From NCBI GenBank assembly GCA_014647935.1, contig BMQD01000005.1, forward strand, positions 83,654 through 147,653: a stretch of DNA of 64,000 bases, read 5' to 3'. The stretch is from Planomonospora parontospora. Its GTDB lineage: Bacteria; Actinomycetota; Actinomycetes; Streptosporangiales; Streptosporangiaceae. Both the position numbers and the translations under genes were made by a program. The notes beneath the pieces were generated by a model. It searched no databases, had not been told where the DNA came from, and saw only the letters and a list, made by a program, of their open reading frames with translations. Positions 39,624-52,197 of this stretch are shown here, piece by piece (positions within the stretch are counted from its first letter, which is position 1; every line of letters starts with the position of its first letter).

Positions 39624-40355
39624 GGCGTCGAGCACCGTCCGCAGGAACTCCCGGGTCCGGGGTTCCCGGGGATCGGTGAAGATCTGCTCGGGGGTGCCGC
39701 GCTCCAGCAGCACCCCGTCGTCGAGGAAGCAGACGGTGTCCGCGATCTCCCGGCAGAAGCCCATCTCGTGGGTGGTCAGGATCATCGTCATCCCGCCCGC
39801 CTTGAGCTCTCTGATGATCTCCAGGACCTCCGCGACCAGCGCCGGGTCCAGCGCTGAGGTGACCTCGTCGAGCAACATCAGGCGGGGCCGGGTGGCCAGC
39901 GCCCGGATGACGGCCACCCGCTGCTGCTGGCCGCCGGAGAGCCGGTCGGGGTAGGCGCCCGCCTTGTCCGCCAGGCCGAACCTGTCCAGCAGGTCCCGGG
40001 CCTCCTCTTCGGCCCGGGCCCGACCGACCCCGTGCACCCGGCGGGGGGCCAGCGTGATGTTGTCCAGCACGGTCATGTGCGGGAACAGGTTGAAGGCCTG
40101 GAACACGATGCCCACGCTCTTGCGCACCTCGTCGGCGTCGGTCCTGACGTCGGTGATGTCGGCGCCGTCGAGGCGGATCACACCGTCGTCGACGGTCTCC
40201 AGCAGGTTCACGCAGCGCAGCAGCGTGGACTTGCCCGAGCCCGAGGCCCCGATCAGGCAGACCACCTCGTGCGCCTCGACGGACAGGTCGATCCCGCGCA
40301 GCACGCTGTGACCGTGGTAGTTCTTCCAGACGCCCTCGATGGTCAGCAGGCTCAT
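39612..40355 (-). CDS. Polar amino acid ABC transporter, ATP-binding protein
   Basis: 247 residues, ATG overlapping the permease stop (ATGA). Walker A GASGSGKST, Q-loop VFQAFNLFPHMTVLDNI, signature LSGGQQQR, Walker B LMLLDEVTSALDP, switch LTTHEMGF. Closest to GlnQ/HisP-type importers. With the permease (40352) and binding protein (41397) it forms a complete uptake system; the binding protein lies at the promoter-proximal side. Confidence 0.95.
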   Translation of the reverse strand: MSLLTIEGVWKNYHGHSVLRGIDLSVEAHEVVCLIGASGSGKSTLLRCVNLLETVDDGVIRLDGADITDVRTDADEVRKSVGIVFQAFNLFPHMTVLDNITLAPRRVHGVGRARAEEEARDLLDRFGLADKAGAYPDRLSGGQQQRVAVIRALATRPRLMLLDEVTSALDPALVAEVLEIIRELKAGGMTMILTTHEMGFCREIADTVCFLDDGVLLERGTPEQIFTDPREPRTREFLRTVLDARRL

Positions 40356-41197
40356 GCTCCGCGCCGCCTCTGCGAACGGGCCGCCAGGTGGTCGGTGAGG
40401 CGGGCCATGGGGATGGTGAGCGCGATGAACAGCAGCGCCGCCACCAGGGTGGGGGTGTAGTTGAACGTGCTCGCGGCGTAGATCTGCGCCTGGCGCAGCG
40501 CCTCGACCACACCGATCGTCGAGACCAGGGCGGTGTCCTTCTGCAGCGAGACGAAGTCGTTGAGCAGCGGCGGGACGACCCGGCGCCAGGCCTGCGGCAG
40601 CACCACGTGGCGCATCGTCTGGCCGTGGCTCAACCCCAGGGACCGCGCGGCGGCCCGCTGGCTCGGATGGACCGAGTCGATGCCCGCCCGGAACACCTCG
40701 GCGACGTACGCACCGTAGGAGAGGGTGAGGGCGACGACCCCGAGGGTGATCTCGTCCGTGGGCGCGCCCTGCAGCCCGAGCGCCGGGATGCCGAACCCGA
40801 CCAGCAGGATCACCAGGATGGTCGGCACTCCGCGGAACACGTCGGTGTAGGCCACCGCCAGGGCGCGGAGCGGGAAGAAGGCCGGAGCCCGCAGGTTCCG
40901 CGCCAGGGCGACGAACAGGCCGAGGACCAGGATGATCGGCTCGGCGATCAGGAAGATCTGGACGTTCGTCCAGAACCCGGCGAGCACGTCCGGCCACGCC
41001 CTGGCGAAGGCCTCGGCGTCGAAGAAGGTCTCCCGGACCCGCGGCCAGCCCGGCGAGCCGGTGACCACCGCCGCCAGCACGCCGAGGAAGGCGATCGTGG
41101 AGACCGTGGCGACCGTGCCCGACCGGACCGCCCGGTTCCGGCGGACCCTCTCCCGCTGGACCTGCCGCTCGCTCTTGACCCAGGTGCGCTCGCTCAT
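40352..41197 (-). CDS. Polar amino acid ABC transporter, permease
   Basis: 281 residues from ATG 41197 (MSERTWVKSERQVQRERVRR). The frame continues 35 codons upstream, but that part is repeat-like arginine/glycine-rich sequence. Membrane helices from about 27; HisM/GlnP-type signature SLGLSHGQTMRHVVLPQAWR (EAA loop), LNDFVSLQKDTALVS. DVFRGVPTILVILLVGFGIP is the usual first conserved block. Stop overlaps the ATPase start. Confidence 0.93.
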   Translation of the reverse strand: MSERTWVKSERQVQRERVRRNRAVRSGTVATVSTIAFLGVLAAVVTGSPGWPRVRETFFDAEAFARAWPDVLAGFWTNVQIFLIAEPIILVLGLFVALARNLRAPAFFPLRALAVAYTDVFRGVPTILVILLVGFGIPALGLQGAPTDEITLGVVALTLSYGAYVAEVFRAGIDSVHPSQRAAARSLGLSHGQTMRHVVLPQAWRRVVPPLLNDFVSLQKDTALVSTIGVVEALRQAQIYAASTFNYTPTLVAALLFIALTIPMARLTDHLAARSQRRRGA

Positions 41198-41320
41198 GCG
41201 CCCGGCCGGATCGAGGCGGAAACGCCGTACCGGACCAGGGCGGAAACGCCGCGCCAGACCCCCGTGGAAACCCCGCGCCGGACCGGGGCGGGAACGCCGC
41301 ACCGCGAATCCGTTCGGGCG

Positions 41321-41374
41321 GTGAGGACGGTCCGCGCAGTGAGGACGGTCCGCGCAGTGAGGACGGTCCGGGCG
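41321..41374. repeat. 18-bp tandem repeat, nearly three copies
   Basis: GTGAGGACGGTCCGCGCA at 41321-41338 and 41339-41356, with a third partial copy to 41374. It sits in the 199-base gap between the binding protein and the permease, which also holds looser repeats around CGGAAACGCCG (41218-41300). Confidence 0.85.
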
Positions 41375-41396
41375 GGCCCGTAGGCCCCTCGACGGG

Positions 41397-42275
41397 TCAC
41401 TTCAGCTCCGGGGCGCCCGCGGCCGAGCCGAGCCAGGTGCTCTCGATCTTCTCCAGTTCGCCGGAGGACGAGAGCTCCCCGATGGCCTCGTCGATGCAGG
41501 AGACCAGCGCGCTGCCCTTCTCGAAGACCAGGCCGAACTGCTCGGGGGCGCCGCCGGCGGCGTCGAACTGGCCGACGATCGCGGAGTCCTCCACCTGAGC
41601 GGCGGTGACGTAGAACGCCGTCGGCAGGTCCACCACGATCGCGTCCACCTGCTTGTTCTTCAGCGCGTTCACCGCGTCGACCTGCTGGCTGTAGACCTTG
41701 GGGTCGGTGGTGGGCCGGATGACGTCCTTGACCGCCTGAAGGCTGGTGGTGCCGACCTGCACTCCGATCCGGGCCTCCTTCAGCGACGCCAGATCCTTCG
41801 CGGAGGCGAACTTCGAGCCCTCGACCGCGACGACGGCCTGCTTGACGGTGTAGTAGCCCTTGCTGAAGTCGACGACCTTGGCCCGGTCGGGGGTGATGGA
41901 GACCTGGTTGACGTCGAAGTCGAACTTCTTGGCGCCGGGCGCGAACGCGGCGTCGAACGGCACCGTCTCCCAGACGACCTCGCCGGGGGCGAAGCCGAGC
42001 TTTCCGGCGATCGCGTAGGCCACGGCACTCTCGAAGCCCTCGCCGTTCGACGGGTCGTCGTTCTTGAACCAGGGCTCGTAGGCGGGCTTGTCGGTGCCGA
42101 CGGTCAGCTTGCCCGGCGTCTTCAGCGCGAGCGCGTCCTTGGCGCAGGCGTCCGCGGCCGGGGAGCCGGCGGGAGCGGAGGTGCTCGCCTGGCCCGCCGT
42201 GTCCGAGACCGGCGCGCAGGCCACCGCGGTCACTGCGAGGGCACCGAGCGCGAGCAGCGTAGAGGGACGGACCAT
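41397..42275 (-). CDS. Amino acid ABC transporter substrate-binding lipoprotein
   Basis: 292 residues from ATG 42275, GGAGG six bases upstream. Signal peptide VRPSTLLALGALAVTAVACA with the lipobox cysteine, so anchored outside the membrane. SBP family 3 (polar amino acids): KLTVGTDKPAYEPWF, then GFESAVAYAIAGKLGF, VDFSKGYYTVKQAVV, IGVQVGTTS, and AIVVDLPTAFYV. First gene of the transporter operon. Exact substrate not predictable. Confidence 0.93.
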   Translation of the reverse strand: MVRPSTLLALGALAVTAVACAPVSDTAGQASTSAPAGSPAADACAKDALALKTPGKLTVGTDKPAYEPWFKNDDPSNGEGFESAVAYAIAGKLGFAPGEVVWETVPFDAAFAPGAKKFDFDVNQVSITPDRAKVVDFSKGYYTVKQAVVAVEGSKFASAKDLASLKEARIGVQVGTTSLQAVKDVIRPTTDPKVYSQQVDAVNALKNKQVDAIVVDLPTAFYVTAAQVEDSAIVGQFDAAGGAPEQFGLVFEKGSALVSCIDEAIGELSSSGELEKIESTWLGSAAGAPELK

Positions 42276-42507
42276 GACAAACCTCCGGGGAGAGCGATGA
42301 CCTCCGAATTCTACGTACGGCCGCCGACCAGGGGAGAAACGGCCTCCCCCGCACCCGGTGCACGGACCCGGCATCCGGATCCGGACGCCCGCCGGGACGC
42401 ACCGGTCATTCGCCGAAGGCACCGCACCCACCGGACGCCCACCGGAGGCACCGGTCGTTCACCGGACGCCCGTCGGGAGTGCCGGCCGCGCACGCGGCAC
42501 ACGAGAA

Positions 42508-42543
42508 GAGGGCCCCTCCCCGGAAGACCGGGGAGGGGCCCTC
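42508..42543. terminator. Terminator after rplI
   Basis: Arms 42508-42523 (GAGGGCCCCTCCCCGG) and 42528-42543 are exact complements with an AAGA loop. It lies 15 bases beyond the rplI stop and ends the ribosomal protein operon. Confidence 0.85.
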
Positions 42544-42557
42544 GTTCACGCCTGCGG

Positions 42558-43004
42558 TCAGGCCGCGACGACCTCGATGTCGAGGGCCGCGGAGACCTCC
42601 GGGTGCAGCTTGACGTTGACCCGGTGGGAGCCGAGGCTCTTGATCCCCGAGGGGATCTCGATGCGGCGGCGGTCCAGCTCGGGGCCGCCGGCGGCCTTGA
42701 CGGCCTCGGCGATGTCGCCCGTGGTGACGGAGCCGAAGAGGCGGCCGGACTCGCCGGCCTTGGTCTTCAGGGTCACCTTCAGGGACTTGAGCCGGCCCGC
42801 GACCTCCTGGGCGGTGCCCAGGTCACGGATCTCGCGGGCGTCACGCGCCTTCTTGATCGAGGTGATCTGCTTCTCGCCGCCGCGCGTCCACAGGATCGCG
42901 AAGCCGCGGGGGAGCAGGTAGTTACGGCCGTAGCCGTTCTTGACCTCGACGATGTCGCCGGGGGCACCGAGGCCGGTGACCTCACTGGTGAGAATGAGCT
43001 TCAT
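42558..43004 (-). CDS. rplI: 50S ribosomal protein L9
   Basis: 148 residues, ATG with AAGGAGG upstream. N-terminal domain [20 protein letters not shown] then [16 protein letters not shown] (RNA-binding signature), long connecting helix, C-terminal domain [20 protein letters not shown]. Last gene of rpsF-ssb-rpsR-rplI. Confidence 0.98.
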   Translation of the reverse strand: MKLILTSEVTGLGAPGDIVEVKNGYGRNYLLPRGFAILWTRGGEKQITSIKKARDAREIRDLGTAQEVAGRLKSLKVTLKTKAGESGRLFGSVTTGDIAEAVKAAGGPELDRRRIEIPSGIKSLGSHRVNVKLHPEVSAALDIEVVAA

Positions 43005-43018
43005 TGGTCCGGACCTCC

Positions 43019-43255
43019 TTAGCGCGCGGTGCTCATGTACGGCAGGAGCGCCATCTCACGAGCGTTCTTGATAGCGGTCGCCACGTCACGCTGGTGCTGG
43101 GTGCAGTTGCCCGTCACCCGGCGGGCACGGATCTTGCCGCGGTCGGAGATGAACTTCCGAAGCAGCGCCGTGTCCTTGTAGTCGACGTAGGAGATCTTGT
43201 CGTGGCAGAACAGGCAAACCTTCTTCTTCGGCTTGCGCAGTGCCGGCTTGGCCAT
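43019..43255 (-). CDS. rpsR: 30S ribosomal protein S18
   Basis: 78 residues, AAGGAG upstream. Begins [20 protein letters not shown]; the CLFC pair plus a later cysteine in [12 protein letters not shown] make it a zinc-site (C+) form of S18. [20 protein letters not shown] is the conserved core. Actinobacteria often carry a second, Cys-less S18 for zinc shortage; that copy would be elsewhere. Confidence 0.98.
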   Translation of the reverse strand: MAKPALRKPKKKVCLFCHDKISYVDYKDTALLRKFISDRGKIRARRVTGNCTQHQRDVATAIKNAREMALLPYMSTAR

Positions 43256-43365
43256 CGTGGTGCTCCTTTCAGAGCCCCGCCGTCAGGCGGGAATGGTCGC
43301 TGCGGATACTGGGACTGGGTGGGCGCGATCGCGGCGGCCGGGAGGGCCACCGCGGACCGTCCCCT

Positions 43366-43941
43366 TTAGAAAGGCGGTTCGTCGCTGAAGTCGCCGCCGC
43401 CGAAGCCGCCGCCACCCTGCTGGGGGCCGCCGCCGAAGCCGCCGCCGCCCTGCTGGCCGCCGCCTCCGTAGTTGTTCCCGCCGCCGAAGCCGCCGCCCTG
43501 CTGGGGGGCGGGTGCGGCGGAGGCCCACGGGTCACCGGCCGGGCCGCCGCCGAAGCCGCCGCCACCGCCCTGACGGGCGGTCTTGTTGACCTTCGCGGTG
43601 GCGTTGCGCAGAGACGGGCCGACCTCGTCGACCTCGACCTCGTAGACCGTGCGCTTCTCGCCTTCCTTGGTCTCGTAGGTCCTCTGGCGCAGCCGCCCCT
43701 GGACGATGACCCGCATGCCGCGCTGGAGGCTCTCGGCGACGTTCTCCGCCGCCTGCCGCCAGATGTTGCAGGTCAGAAAGAGACCTTCGCCGTCTTTCCA
43801 CTCGTTGGTCTGCTTGTCCAGGAACCTCGGAGTGGACGCGATGCGGAACCGGGCCACCGCTTGCCCCGCGGGGGTGAAGCGCAGCTCCGGGTCGTCGACG
43901 AGGTTGCCGACGATGGTGATCTGAGTGTCGCCTGCTGCCAT
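43366..43941 (-). CDS. ssb: Single-stranded DNA-binding protein
   Basis: 191 residues. OB fold 1-115 ([20 protein letters not shown], then [20 protein letters not shown]), followed by a glycine-rich disordered linker made of repeated GGGGFGG words, and the acidic partner-binding tip DFSDEPPF. Encoded between rpsF and rpsR as usual. Confidence 0.98.
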   Translation of the reverse strand: MAAGDTQITIVGNLVDDPELRFTPAGQAVARFRIASTPRFLDKQTNEWKDGEGLFLTCNIWRQAAENVAESLQRGMRVIVQGRLRQRTYETKEGEKRTVYEVEVDEVGPSLRNATAKVNKTARQGGGGGFGGGPAGDPWASAAPAPQQGGGFGGGNNYGGGGQQGGGGFGGGPQQGGGGFGGGDFSDEPPF

Positions 43942-44019
43942 GGCTAGCGTCTGCCCTTCCTGCGGCCTCGGCTGGTTATCGGCTCAGAGTACGGCTGCCG
44001 CCCGACAAAAAAGCCGGGG

Positions 44020-44310
44020 TCAGTGCACGTCCGGGCGGAGAACCTTGGTGCGGAGGATGCCCTCGTTGAGGTTCATCTGCCGGTCGAGCTCCTTGACCGT
44101 GGCGGGCTCCGCGGTCATGTCGATGACGGCGTAGATGCCCTCGGGCTTCTTGGCGATGTCGTAGGACAGCCGACGACGGCCCCACACGTCGACCTTCTCC
44201 ACGGTGCCGCCGTCGTTGCGGACCACCGTGAGGAACTGGTCGAGGGAAGGGGCCACCGTGCGCTCATCGAGCGAAGGGTCGAGGATGACCATCATCTCGT
44301 AACGACGCAT
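44020..44310 (-). CDS. rpsF: 30S ribosomal protein S6
   Basis: 96 residues from ATG 44310 ([20 protein letters not shown]); GGAGG lies upstream. Core [20 protein letters not shown]. First gene of the operon. A TTGACA hexamer on the minus strand (44477-44472) is a possible -35 element, but no well-spaced -10 box was seen. Confidence 0.98.
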   Translation of the reverse strand: MRRYEMMVILDPSLDERTVAPSLDQFLTVVRNDGGTVEKVDVWGRRRLSYDIAKKPEGIYAVIDMTAEPATVKELDRQMNLNEGILRTKVLRPDVH

Positions 44311-44535
44311 GCTGACTTCCAACCTCCTCTGGACTCTTGCGGTCACGACACCGTGCCGTGACAGGAGGACGCTGACGTCTTCGTCCCGGGCACCCATTTC
44401 GGCGTCCGGCACGGGGAGGGCGGCTCACAGCACACGCCCCCATACAACGCAGCCGAGCCAGCCTACCAGCCTGTCAAGGGTTGGGCGGACGTTCCTCGGG
44501 AACCCCCGTACCAGGGGGAAAGGGGTGATTTATTC

Positions 44536-44856
44536 ATGTCGCAAGCGACTCGTCCCACCCGCAGACGGGCACCGAGGTTCGCCAGGCTCCCGCTCGGCGG
44601 CGACGGCGAGCCCCATCCGCTGGAGAACGGCCTGAGCCTCGCCACGTTCGCGGTCGGACTGCTGGCCTTCGTGTGCGGGATCTTCACCGCCGCGCACGTG
44701 GCCGCGTCCTGGCTGGGCCTGATCGGCTTCTGGGGAGGCTTCTACTCGCAGTACGTCTCGGCCACGACGCCGGAGCGGGCGCTCAACATCGTCGGCATCG
44801 TGGCCTCGTTCGTGGGAGTGGCCCTGGGCATCTACCACGGCGGTTTCATCCCGTGA
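44536..44856 (+). CDS. Small conserved membrane protein
   Basis: 106 residues, ATG. Basic start MSQATRPTRRRAPRFARLP, then three membrane segments: GLSLATFAVGLLAFVCGIFT, VAASWLGLIGFWGGFYSQYV and ALNIVGIVASFVGVALGIYH. Divergent from rpsF. Proteins of this kind occur beside rpsF in related actinomycetes; function unknown. Confidence 0.8.
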   Translation: MSQATRPTRRRAPRFARLPLGGDGEPHPLENGLSLATFAVGLLAFVCGIFTAAHVAASWLGLIGFWGGFYSQYVSATTPERALNIVGIVASFVGVALGIYHGGFIP

Positions 44857-45034
44857 CGCCGCGCGGGGGCCGCCGCGCCGCACGCGTACGGCGCGGCGGC
44901 CGGCACGGGACCGCCCCGCCGTACGCGGCCGGTGCGGCGACCGGCACGGGGCCGGACCGCGGCGCCGTACGGCGCCCGGAGCGGCGTCCCCGGACGGTCG
45001 CGGCCGCGGCGCCGTGCGGCGGCCGGCCGGGCGG

Positions 45035-45223
45035 CTACCCGCCCAGGTGCAGGTCCACGCCGAGCAGGACGAGGAACCAGAGCAGGACCGCGAGCAGCGC
45101 CTCGGCGATGTCCCTCAGCAGCGCCGGGGTGATGTACTCGTGGACCCAGGCGACGTAGAGGCCGATCAGGATGTAGATGAGGCCGACGAGGCTGATGCCG
45201 CGGCGGTAGCGGTAGGGGGACAT
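45035..45223 (-). CDS. 62-residue membrane protein
   Basis: Start ATG 45223 with GAGGAG upstream; the longer frame is shadow sequence overlapping nfo. Two hydrophobic segments: GISLVGLIYILIGLYVAWVH and ALLAVLLWFLVLLGVDLHL, joined by a short charged loop. This pattern matches small actinobacterial membrane proteins beginning MSPYRYRRG. Function unknown. Confidence 0.75.
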   Translation of the reverse strand: MSPYRYRRGISLVGLIYILIGLYVAWVHEYITPALLRDIAEALLAVLLWFLVLLGVDLHLGG

Positions 45224-45357
45224 TCTCGACTCCTCGGGCCGGGCCGCCGGGGGGAGGGCGGCGGGGGACGCATCCTCGCGGCTTCCCCCGGAGGGCCCGG
45301 CGAAACGGCCGGTTCCGCAGCCCTGGCCCGGCGGTGAGGAACGGCTAGGCTCGGCGC

Positions 45358-46116
45358 ATGCCACGCATCGGAGCCCACGTCGACTCGGACGACCCCCTCG
45401 CCTGCGCCAGGGCGCGCGGCGCCGAGGTCGCGCAGTTCTTCCTCGGCGACCCGCAGGGCTGGAAGGGCCCGGTCGTCGGTGAGCGGACCCGCGAGATCGC
45501 CGGATCCGACGTGGACGTCTACGTCCACGCGCCCTATGTGATCAACGTGGCCACCGCCAACAACCGGGTCCGCATCCCCAGCCGCAAGCTGCTGGCCGCG
45601 CACCTGGCCGCCGCGGCCGAGCTGGGCGCCAAGGGCCTGGTCGTGCACGGCGGGCACGTGGGAGCGGGCGACGACCCGGCCAAGGGCTTCGAGAACTGGC
45701 GCAAGGTGTTCGAGCGCTTGGAGGAGCGTCCCGTGCCGGTGCTCATCGAGAACACCGCGGGCGGCGGCAACGCGATGGCCCGGAAGCTGGAGCGGATCGC
45801 CCGGCTGTGGGACGCGCTGGACGGCTTCGACGTGGGCTTCTGCCTGGACACCTGCCACGCGCACGCGGCGGGCGAGGAGCTGTCCGAGGTGGTCGACCGG
45901 GTCATGGCGATCACCGGCCGGATCGACCTGGTCCACTGCAACGACTCGCGCGACGCCTTCGGCTCCGGCGCCGACCGGCACGCGAACCTCGGCGCGGGCA
46001 CCATCGACCCCGGGCTCATCCTCGACGTGTGCCGCCGGGCGGACGCGCCGATCGTGCTGGAGACCCCGGCTGCCGGCCAGGCCGAGGACATCGCCTTCCT
46101 CAGGGAGAACCTCTGA
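45358..46116 (+). CDS. nfo: Deoxyribonuclease IV (AP endonuclease IV)
   Basis: 252 residues. TAGGCT at 45346-45351 lies six bases before the ATG with no ribosome site, so leaderless. Metal-binding pattern of the TIM-barrel family: VYVHAPYVINVA, KGLVVHGGHVGAG, VLIENTAGGGNAM, FCLDTCHAHAAG, VHCNDSRDAFGSGADRHAN and VLETPA. It cuts DNA at abasic sites. Slightly shorter than E. coli Nfo. Confidence 0.94.
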   Translation: MPRIGAHVDSDDPLACARARGAEVAQFFLGDPQGWKGPVVGERTREIAGSDVDVYVHAPYVINVATANNRVRIPSRKLLAAHLAAAAELGAKGLVVHGGHVGAGDDPAKGFENWRKVFERLEERPVPVLIENTAGGGNAMARKLERIARLWDALDGFDVGFCLDTCHAHAAGEELSEVVDRVMAITGRIDLVHCNDSRDAFGSGADRHANLGAGTIDPGLILDVCRRADAPIVLETPAAGQAEDIAFLRENL

Positions 46117-46145
46117 TCCGCATCCACGGCGAGTTGTCCCCAGCC

Positions 46146-46154
46146 TGTGGATAA
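46146..46154. promoter_or_regulatory. Single DnaA-box-like site
   Basis: TGTGGATAA, exact complement of the DnaA box consensus, in the short gap between nfo and the glycosyltransferase gene. It may be chance; three other such sites lie upstream of dnaB. Confidence 0.4.
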
Positions 46155-46194
46155 CTTCCCTGGATTACTTTCCCCCGGAAAGGGGTAAGAGTGG

Positions 46195-47472
46195 TCATCC
46201 CACCCAGGCGCCCTCCATGAAGCTCATCGTGTGGAAGACCGCCAGCGGACCCAGCACCAGCGCGTAGCCGGCGATGACCCCCGTCCGCCGGCGCGGGCCG
46301 GTGGAGGCCCGGGCGACGAGCAGGAAGAGCGGCCACCACAGCAGCGCCGAACGCGGGATCGACAGATAGTAGGCCGAGCAGATCAGCGCCCCCACCTGCA
46401 GCCCCACGTAGACGAACTCGCTCCACCGGCGCAGCACGAGCAGGACCACCACGAGCGCGACCCCGACGGCCGCCCCGGCGAGCTCCATCCGGAACGCCCA
46501 GGCGAACTGCCCGTCGCCCATGGCCGAGTCCCACGTCGCCGACAGCGACTCCCAGGGCCAGACCATCGTCCGGCCCCACCCGGCCTCCTGGGCGGTCTTC
46601 CACGCCATCCAGTCGCCGGTGCGCCCGTACTGGTAGGCGGAGTAGGCGGCCAGCGGCAGGAACGGCACCACCAGCCAGGGCGCTTCTCGCAGCGGCCGGC
46701 GCTGCACGGCGAACTCGACGATCAGGGCGAGCGCCAGGAACAGGCCGGTGATGCGCACGCAGGACGCCCCGGCGGCGAGCAGTACGGCCAGCGGCCAGCG
46801 GCCCCGCCGGGCGGCCAGCCAGGCGGGGATCGCGAAGGCCAGGAACAGCGACTCGCTGTAGCCCGCGAACAGGAACACCGACATCGGCCAGAGCAGCAGC
46901 GCCAGCACCGCCCGCCACCCCGCGCCGGGCGGCCCCTCGAACTCGGCGAGCCTGGCCAGCGCGACCACCGCGACGGCGCCGGCCACGAAGGAGATCAGCA
47001 GCCCGGCGAGCCACCAGTCACCCGTGATCAGGCTCACCGCGCGCAGCGCCAGCGGCATGCCCGGGAAGAAGGCGGGCAGCCCTTCGTCCGGCTCTCGCGA
47101 CGGGTCGCCGCCGTAACCGTGCTCGGCGACGACGGCGAGCAGGCCGGCGTCCCAGTGCTTCCAGCGCTCCGGGAACGGCGCAACGGTCCCTCCTTCTGCC
47201 GACAGGGCCTGGGCGGACGCGGCGGCGAGGACGACGATCCCCAGGCGGGAGGCGACCCAGAGCGCCAGCGCCTCCGCTCCGACGGTCCGCGGGGTCCGTG
47301 CGGGCCGCCGGGCGGTCTCGTCCCCGGCGGCCCGCACGGCACCGGCGGTCCCGGCGGCCTCGTCCCCGGACCCGGCGGCCCCCTTCACGGCACCGCCGGT
47401 CCCGCCAGTCCCGCCGGTCCGGGCGACCTCGTCGGTCTCGTCGGTCTCGTCGGTCTCGTCGGTCTCGTCCAC
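46195..47472 (-). CDS. PIG-V-like mannosyltransferase, membrane protein
   Basis: 425 residues, GTG start preceded by GGGGAGG. The N-terminus is a low-complexity run of D-E-T repeats (9-bp DNA unit GTCTCGTCG, four copies at 47435-47470) and a glycine/alanine-rich stretch; about ten membrane helices follow. The PIG-V hallmark W-D-A-G-x-L...A-E-H-G-Y is visible (KHWDAGLLAVVAEHGYGG), then FFPGMPLALRA. It probably moves mannose from a polyprenyl carrier outside the membrane. Together with the GT87 gene and ponA it forms a leftward envelope cluster. Confidence 0.85.
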   Translation of the reverse strand: MDETDETDETDETDEVARTGGTGGTGGAVKGAAGSGDEAAGTAGAVRAAGDETARRPARTPRTVGAEALALWVASRLGIVVLAAASAQALSAEGGTVAPFPERWKHWDAGLLAVVAEHGYGGDPSREPDEGLPAFFPGMPLALRAVSLITGDWWLAGLLISFVAGAVAVVALARLAEFEGPPGAGWRAVLALLLWPMSVFLFAGYSESLFLAFAIPAWLAARRGRWPLAVLLAAGASCVRITGLFLALALIVEFAVQRRPLREAPWLVVPFLPLAAYSAYQYGRTGDWMAWKTAQEAGWGRTMVWPWESLSATWDSAMGDGQFAWAFRMELAGAAVGVALVVVLLVLRRWSEFVYVGLQVGALICSAYYLSIPRSALLWWPLFLLVARASTGPRRRTGVIAGYALVLGPLAVFHTMSFMEGAWVG

Positions 47473-47519
47473 GGGCCTCCCCGGCCTCCTTCGCGGTGTC
47501 GGCGCTGTGCGCTGCTGCG

Positions 47520-48844
47520 TCAGGTGAGGGCGACCCGGAACCGGTCGGGGGCGCCGTCGAAGACGCCGCCCGAGACGTCGTCGCTCCCGTCCCGCCGGAC
47601 CGCGTCCCCGTCCGGCCGGAGGACGTCCCGCACCACGAAGGCCATCATGATCAGGATGGTGATCGCGCGTCCCCAGACGGCGGTGAAGTAGGTGTCACCG
47701 GCGATGCCCAGGTGCTCGTTGCCCTCCTGGATCCCGACGAGGTACAGCCAGATCGCGAAGAAGTACCAGCACTCGGCGGCCATCCAGAGCGCGATCGGCT
47801 TCCAGTTGGGACGGGCCAGCACCGCGAAGGGGATCAGCCACAGGACGTACTGCGGCGACCAGACCTTGTTGGTGAGCATGAAGGCGGCCAGGGTGAGGAA
47901 GCAGAGCTGCATCAGCCGGGGCCGTTCCCGGGCGGTCAGCGTCAGCACCGCGATGGCCGCGCAGAACGCGACGAGCGACAGCACGCCCAGGGTGTCGAGC
48001 CGGTCGGCGTCGCCGACGATCGGCCACTGCTTCTGGTTGAAGAAGTACCAGAGCGAGCCCCAGTCGGCCGGCCGCTCCTCGCTGAAGACGTAGAACCGCT
48101 TCCAGCCGTCGAACGCGAAGAGCATCACCGGGACGTTGACGGCCAGCCAGGCGCCCGCCGTACCGGCGGCCGTCTGCAGGAACGGCTTCCACCGGCCCGT
48201 CCGCCAGGCCAGCAGGAAGAGCGGGCCGAGGAACATCAGCGGGTAGAACTTCGTGGCGATGGCCAGGCCCAGCAGGACGCCCGCGAGCCACTGCCGCCGC
48301 TTGGCCCAGGCGAGCAGCGCGCCGAGCGCGAGGGCGTTGGCCGCCAGGTCCCAGTTGATGTACGCGGTGAGGATCAGGGCGGGCGCCAGGGCGTACCAGA
48401 GCGCGTCCCAGCGGCGGGCCGGACCGGCCAGCGCGGCCATCAGCAGCACGCCGACGACCAGGCAGATCGCCATCAGGATCACGGTCAGGTCGTAGAACAC
48501 CGTCCCGGCCGCCGTGGTGTTCGCGTCGCCGGGGATGATCCGGCGGAAGAACTCCATGATGGCCCCGATGCCCACGGGGTACTCCACCGGGAAGTCGACG
48601 TAGGGGACCATGCCCTCGTTGAGCTTCTCGTTCCACCACAGCGGATAGATGTCGGTGTAGCAGAAGTTCGTGAACTGGAGCGTGCCGTGGTTCCAGGCCC
48701 CGCCGAAGCGGCACGGCCACTTCCACACGTAGGCCAGGACCGCCCCCAGCCCCGCGAACAGGGCCAGGGGCAGGTACGGCACCGCCCGAACGCCGAAGTC
48801 CGTCAGCGACTCCGGCAGCGGGTCCTCCGTCGTCCGGACGCCCA

Positions 48845-48845
<1 letters not shown>
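47520..48845 (-). CDS. Glycosyltransferase family 87-like membrane protein
   Basis: 441 residues. The ATG shares one base with the ponA stop (TGATG), so coupled. About ten membrane helices; first outer loop carries FCYTDIYPLWWNEKLNEG and YVDFPVEYPVGIG; KFYPLMFLGPLFLLAW and NKVWSPQYVLWLIPFAVL are typical of GT-C enzymes using polyprenyl-phosphate sugars. The orthologous position in Mycobacterium (beside ponA1) is conserved. Acceptor unknown. Confidence 0.88.
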
Positions 48846-51799
<2,954 letters not shown>

Positions 51800-52197
51800 C
51801 GCGTCCTCGTTCGGTCATCGGGGTCTACGACGGCGTGCAGGCGCGGGTGAGATTACCTCTTAGGCAGGGGGCATCTCAGCACCTTGGCTCACTAGTAGCC
51901 GACCTCTTCGGGGGGATCTCCGTTCCCGGGGGCGAATACGCCCTCCGGGTGGCTCCGGGAGCAACCGCGACGGGTCTCTCCTGCGCAGACGTGAAATTCC
52001 CCATGCCCATCGGCGGTCCGGAGCGCGCGCGGGCCTGATCCCACCACCGCTCGCTGTGACCACATAACGGCCAGACTACGGCTTTTTTGCGTTTGCTCCC
52101 AACCCCTTGGGAAAGTCGCCCGTTGCCGAGTATGTCGCGTCGACGTATCCTCCTGATGTATCGGCTCGATACATCGGCGCGAGAGGTGGTGGTTCCA
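51800..52197. other. Gap of about 400 bases between ponA and the PadR gene
   Basis: It should hold divergent promoters for ponA and the PadR gene. A less GC-rich patch with a T-run (CGGCTTTTTTGCG, around 52080) and the PadR operator (52156-52174) are visible. The only open frame of any length (51835-52038) has no family resemblance. Confidence 0.5.
52156..52174. promoter_or_regulatory. PadR operator palindrome
   Basis: ATGTATC-GGCTC-GATACAT, perfect 7-bp arms. The outer ATGT...ACAT fits the known PadR consensus. It lies 24 bases before the PadR start, so autoregulation, and control of the downstream ino1, is likely. Confidence 0.8.

Noticed and set aside
51835-52038. 67-codon frame between ponA and the PadR gene
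   Set aside because: No start context, no family resemblance, and it fills a regulatory region.
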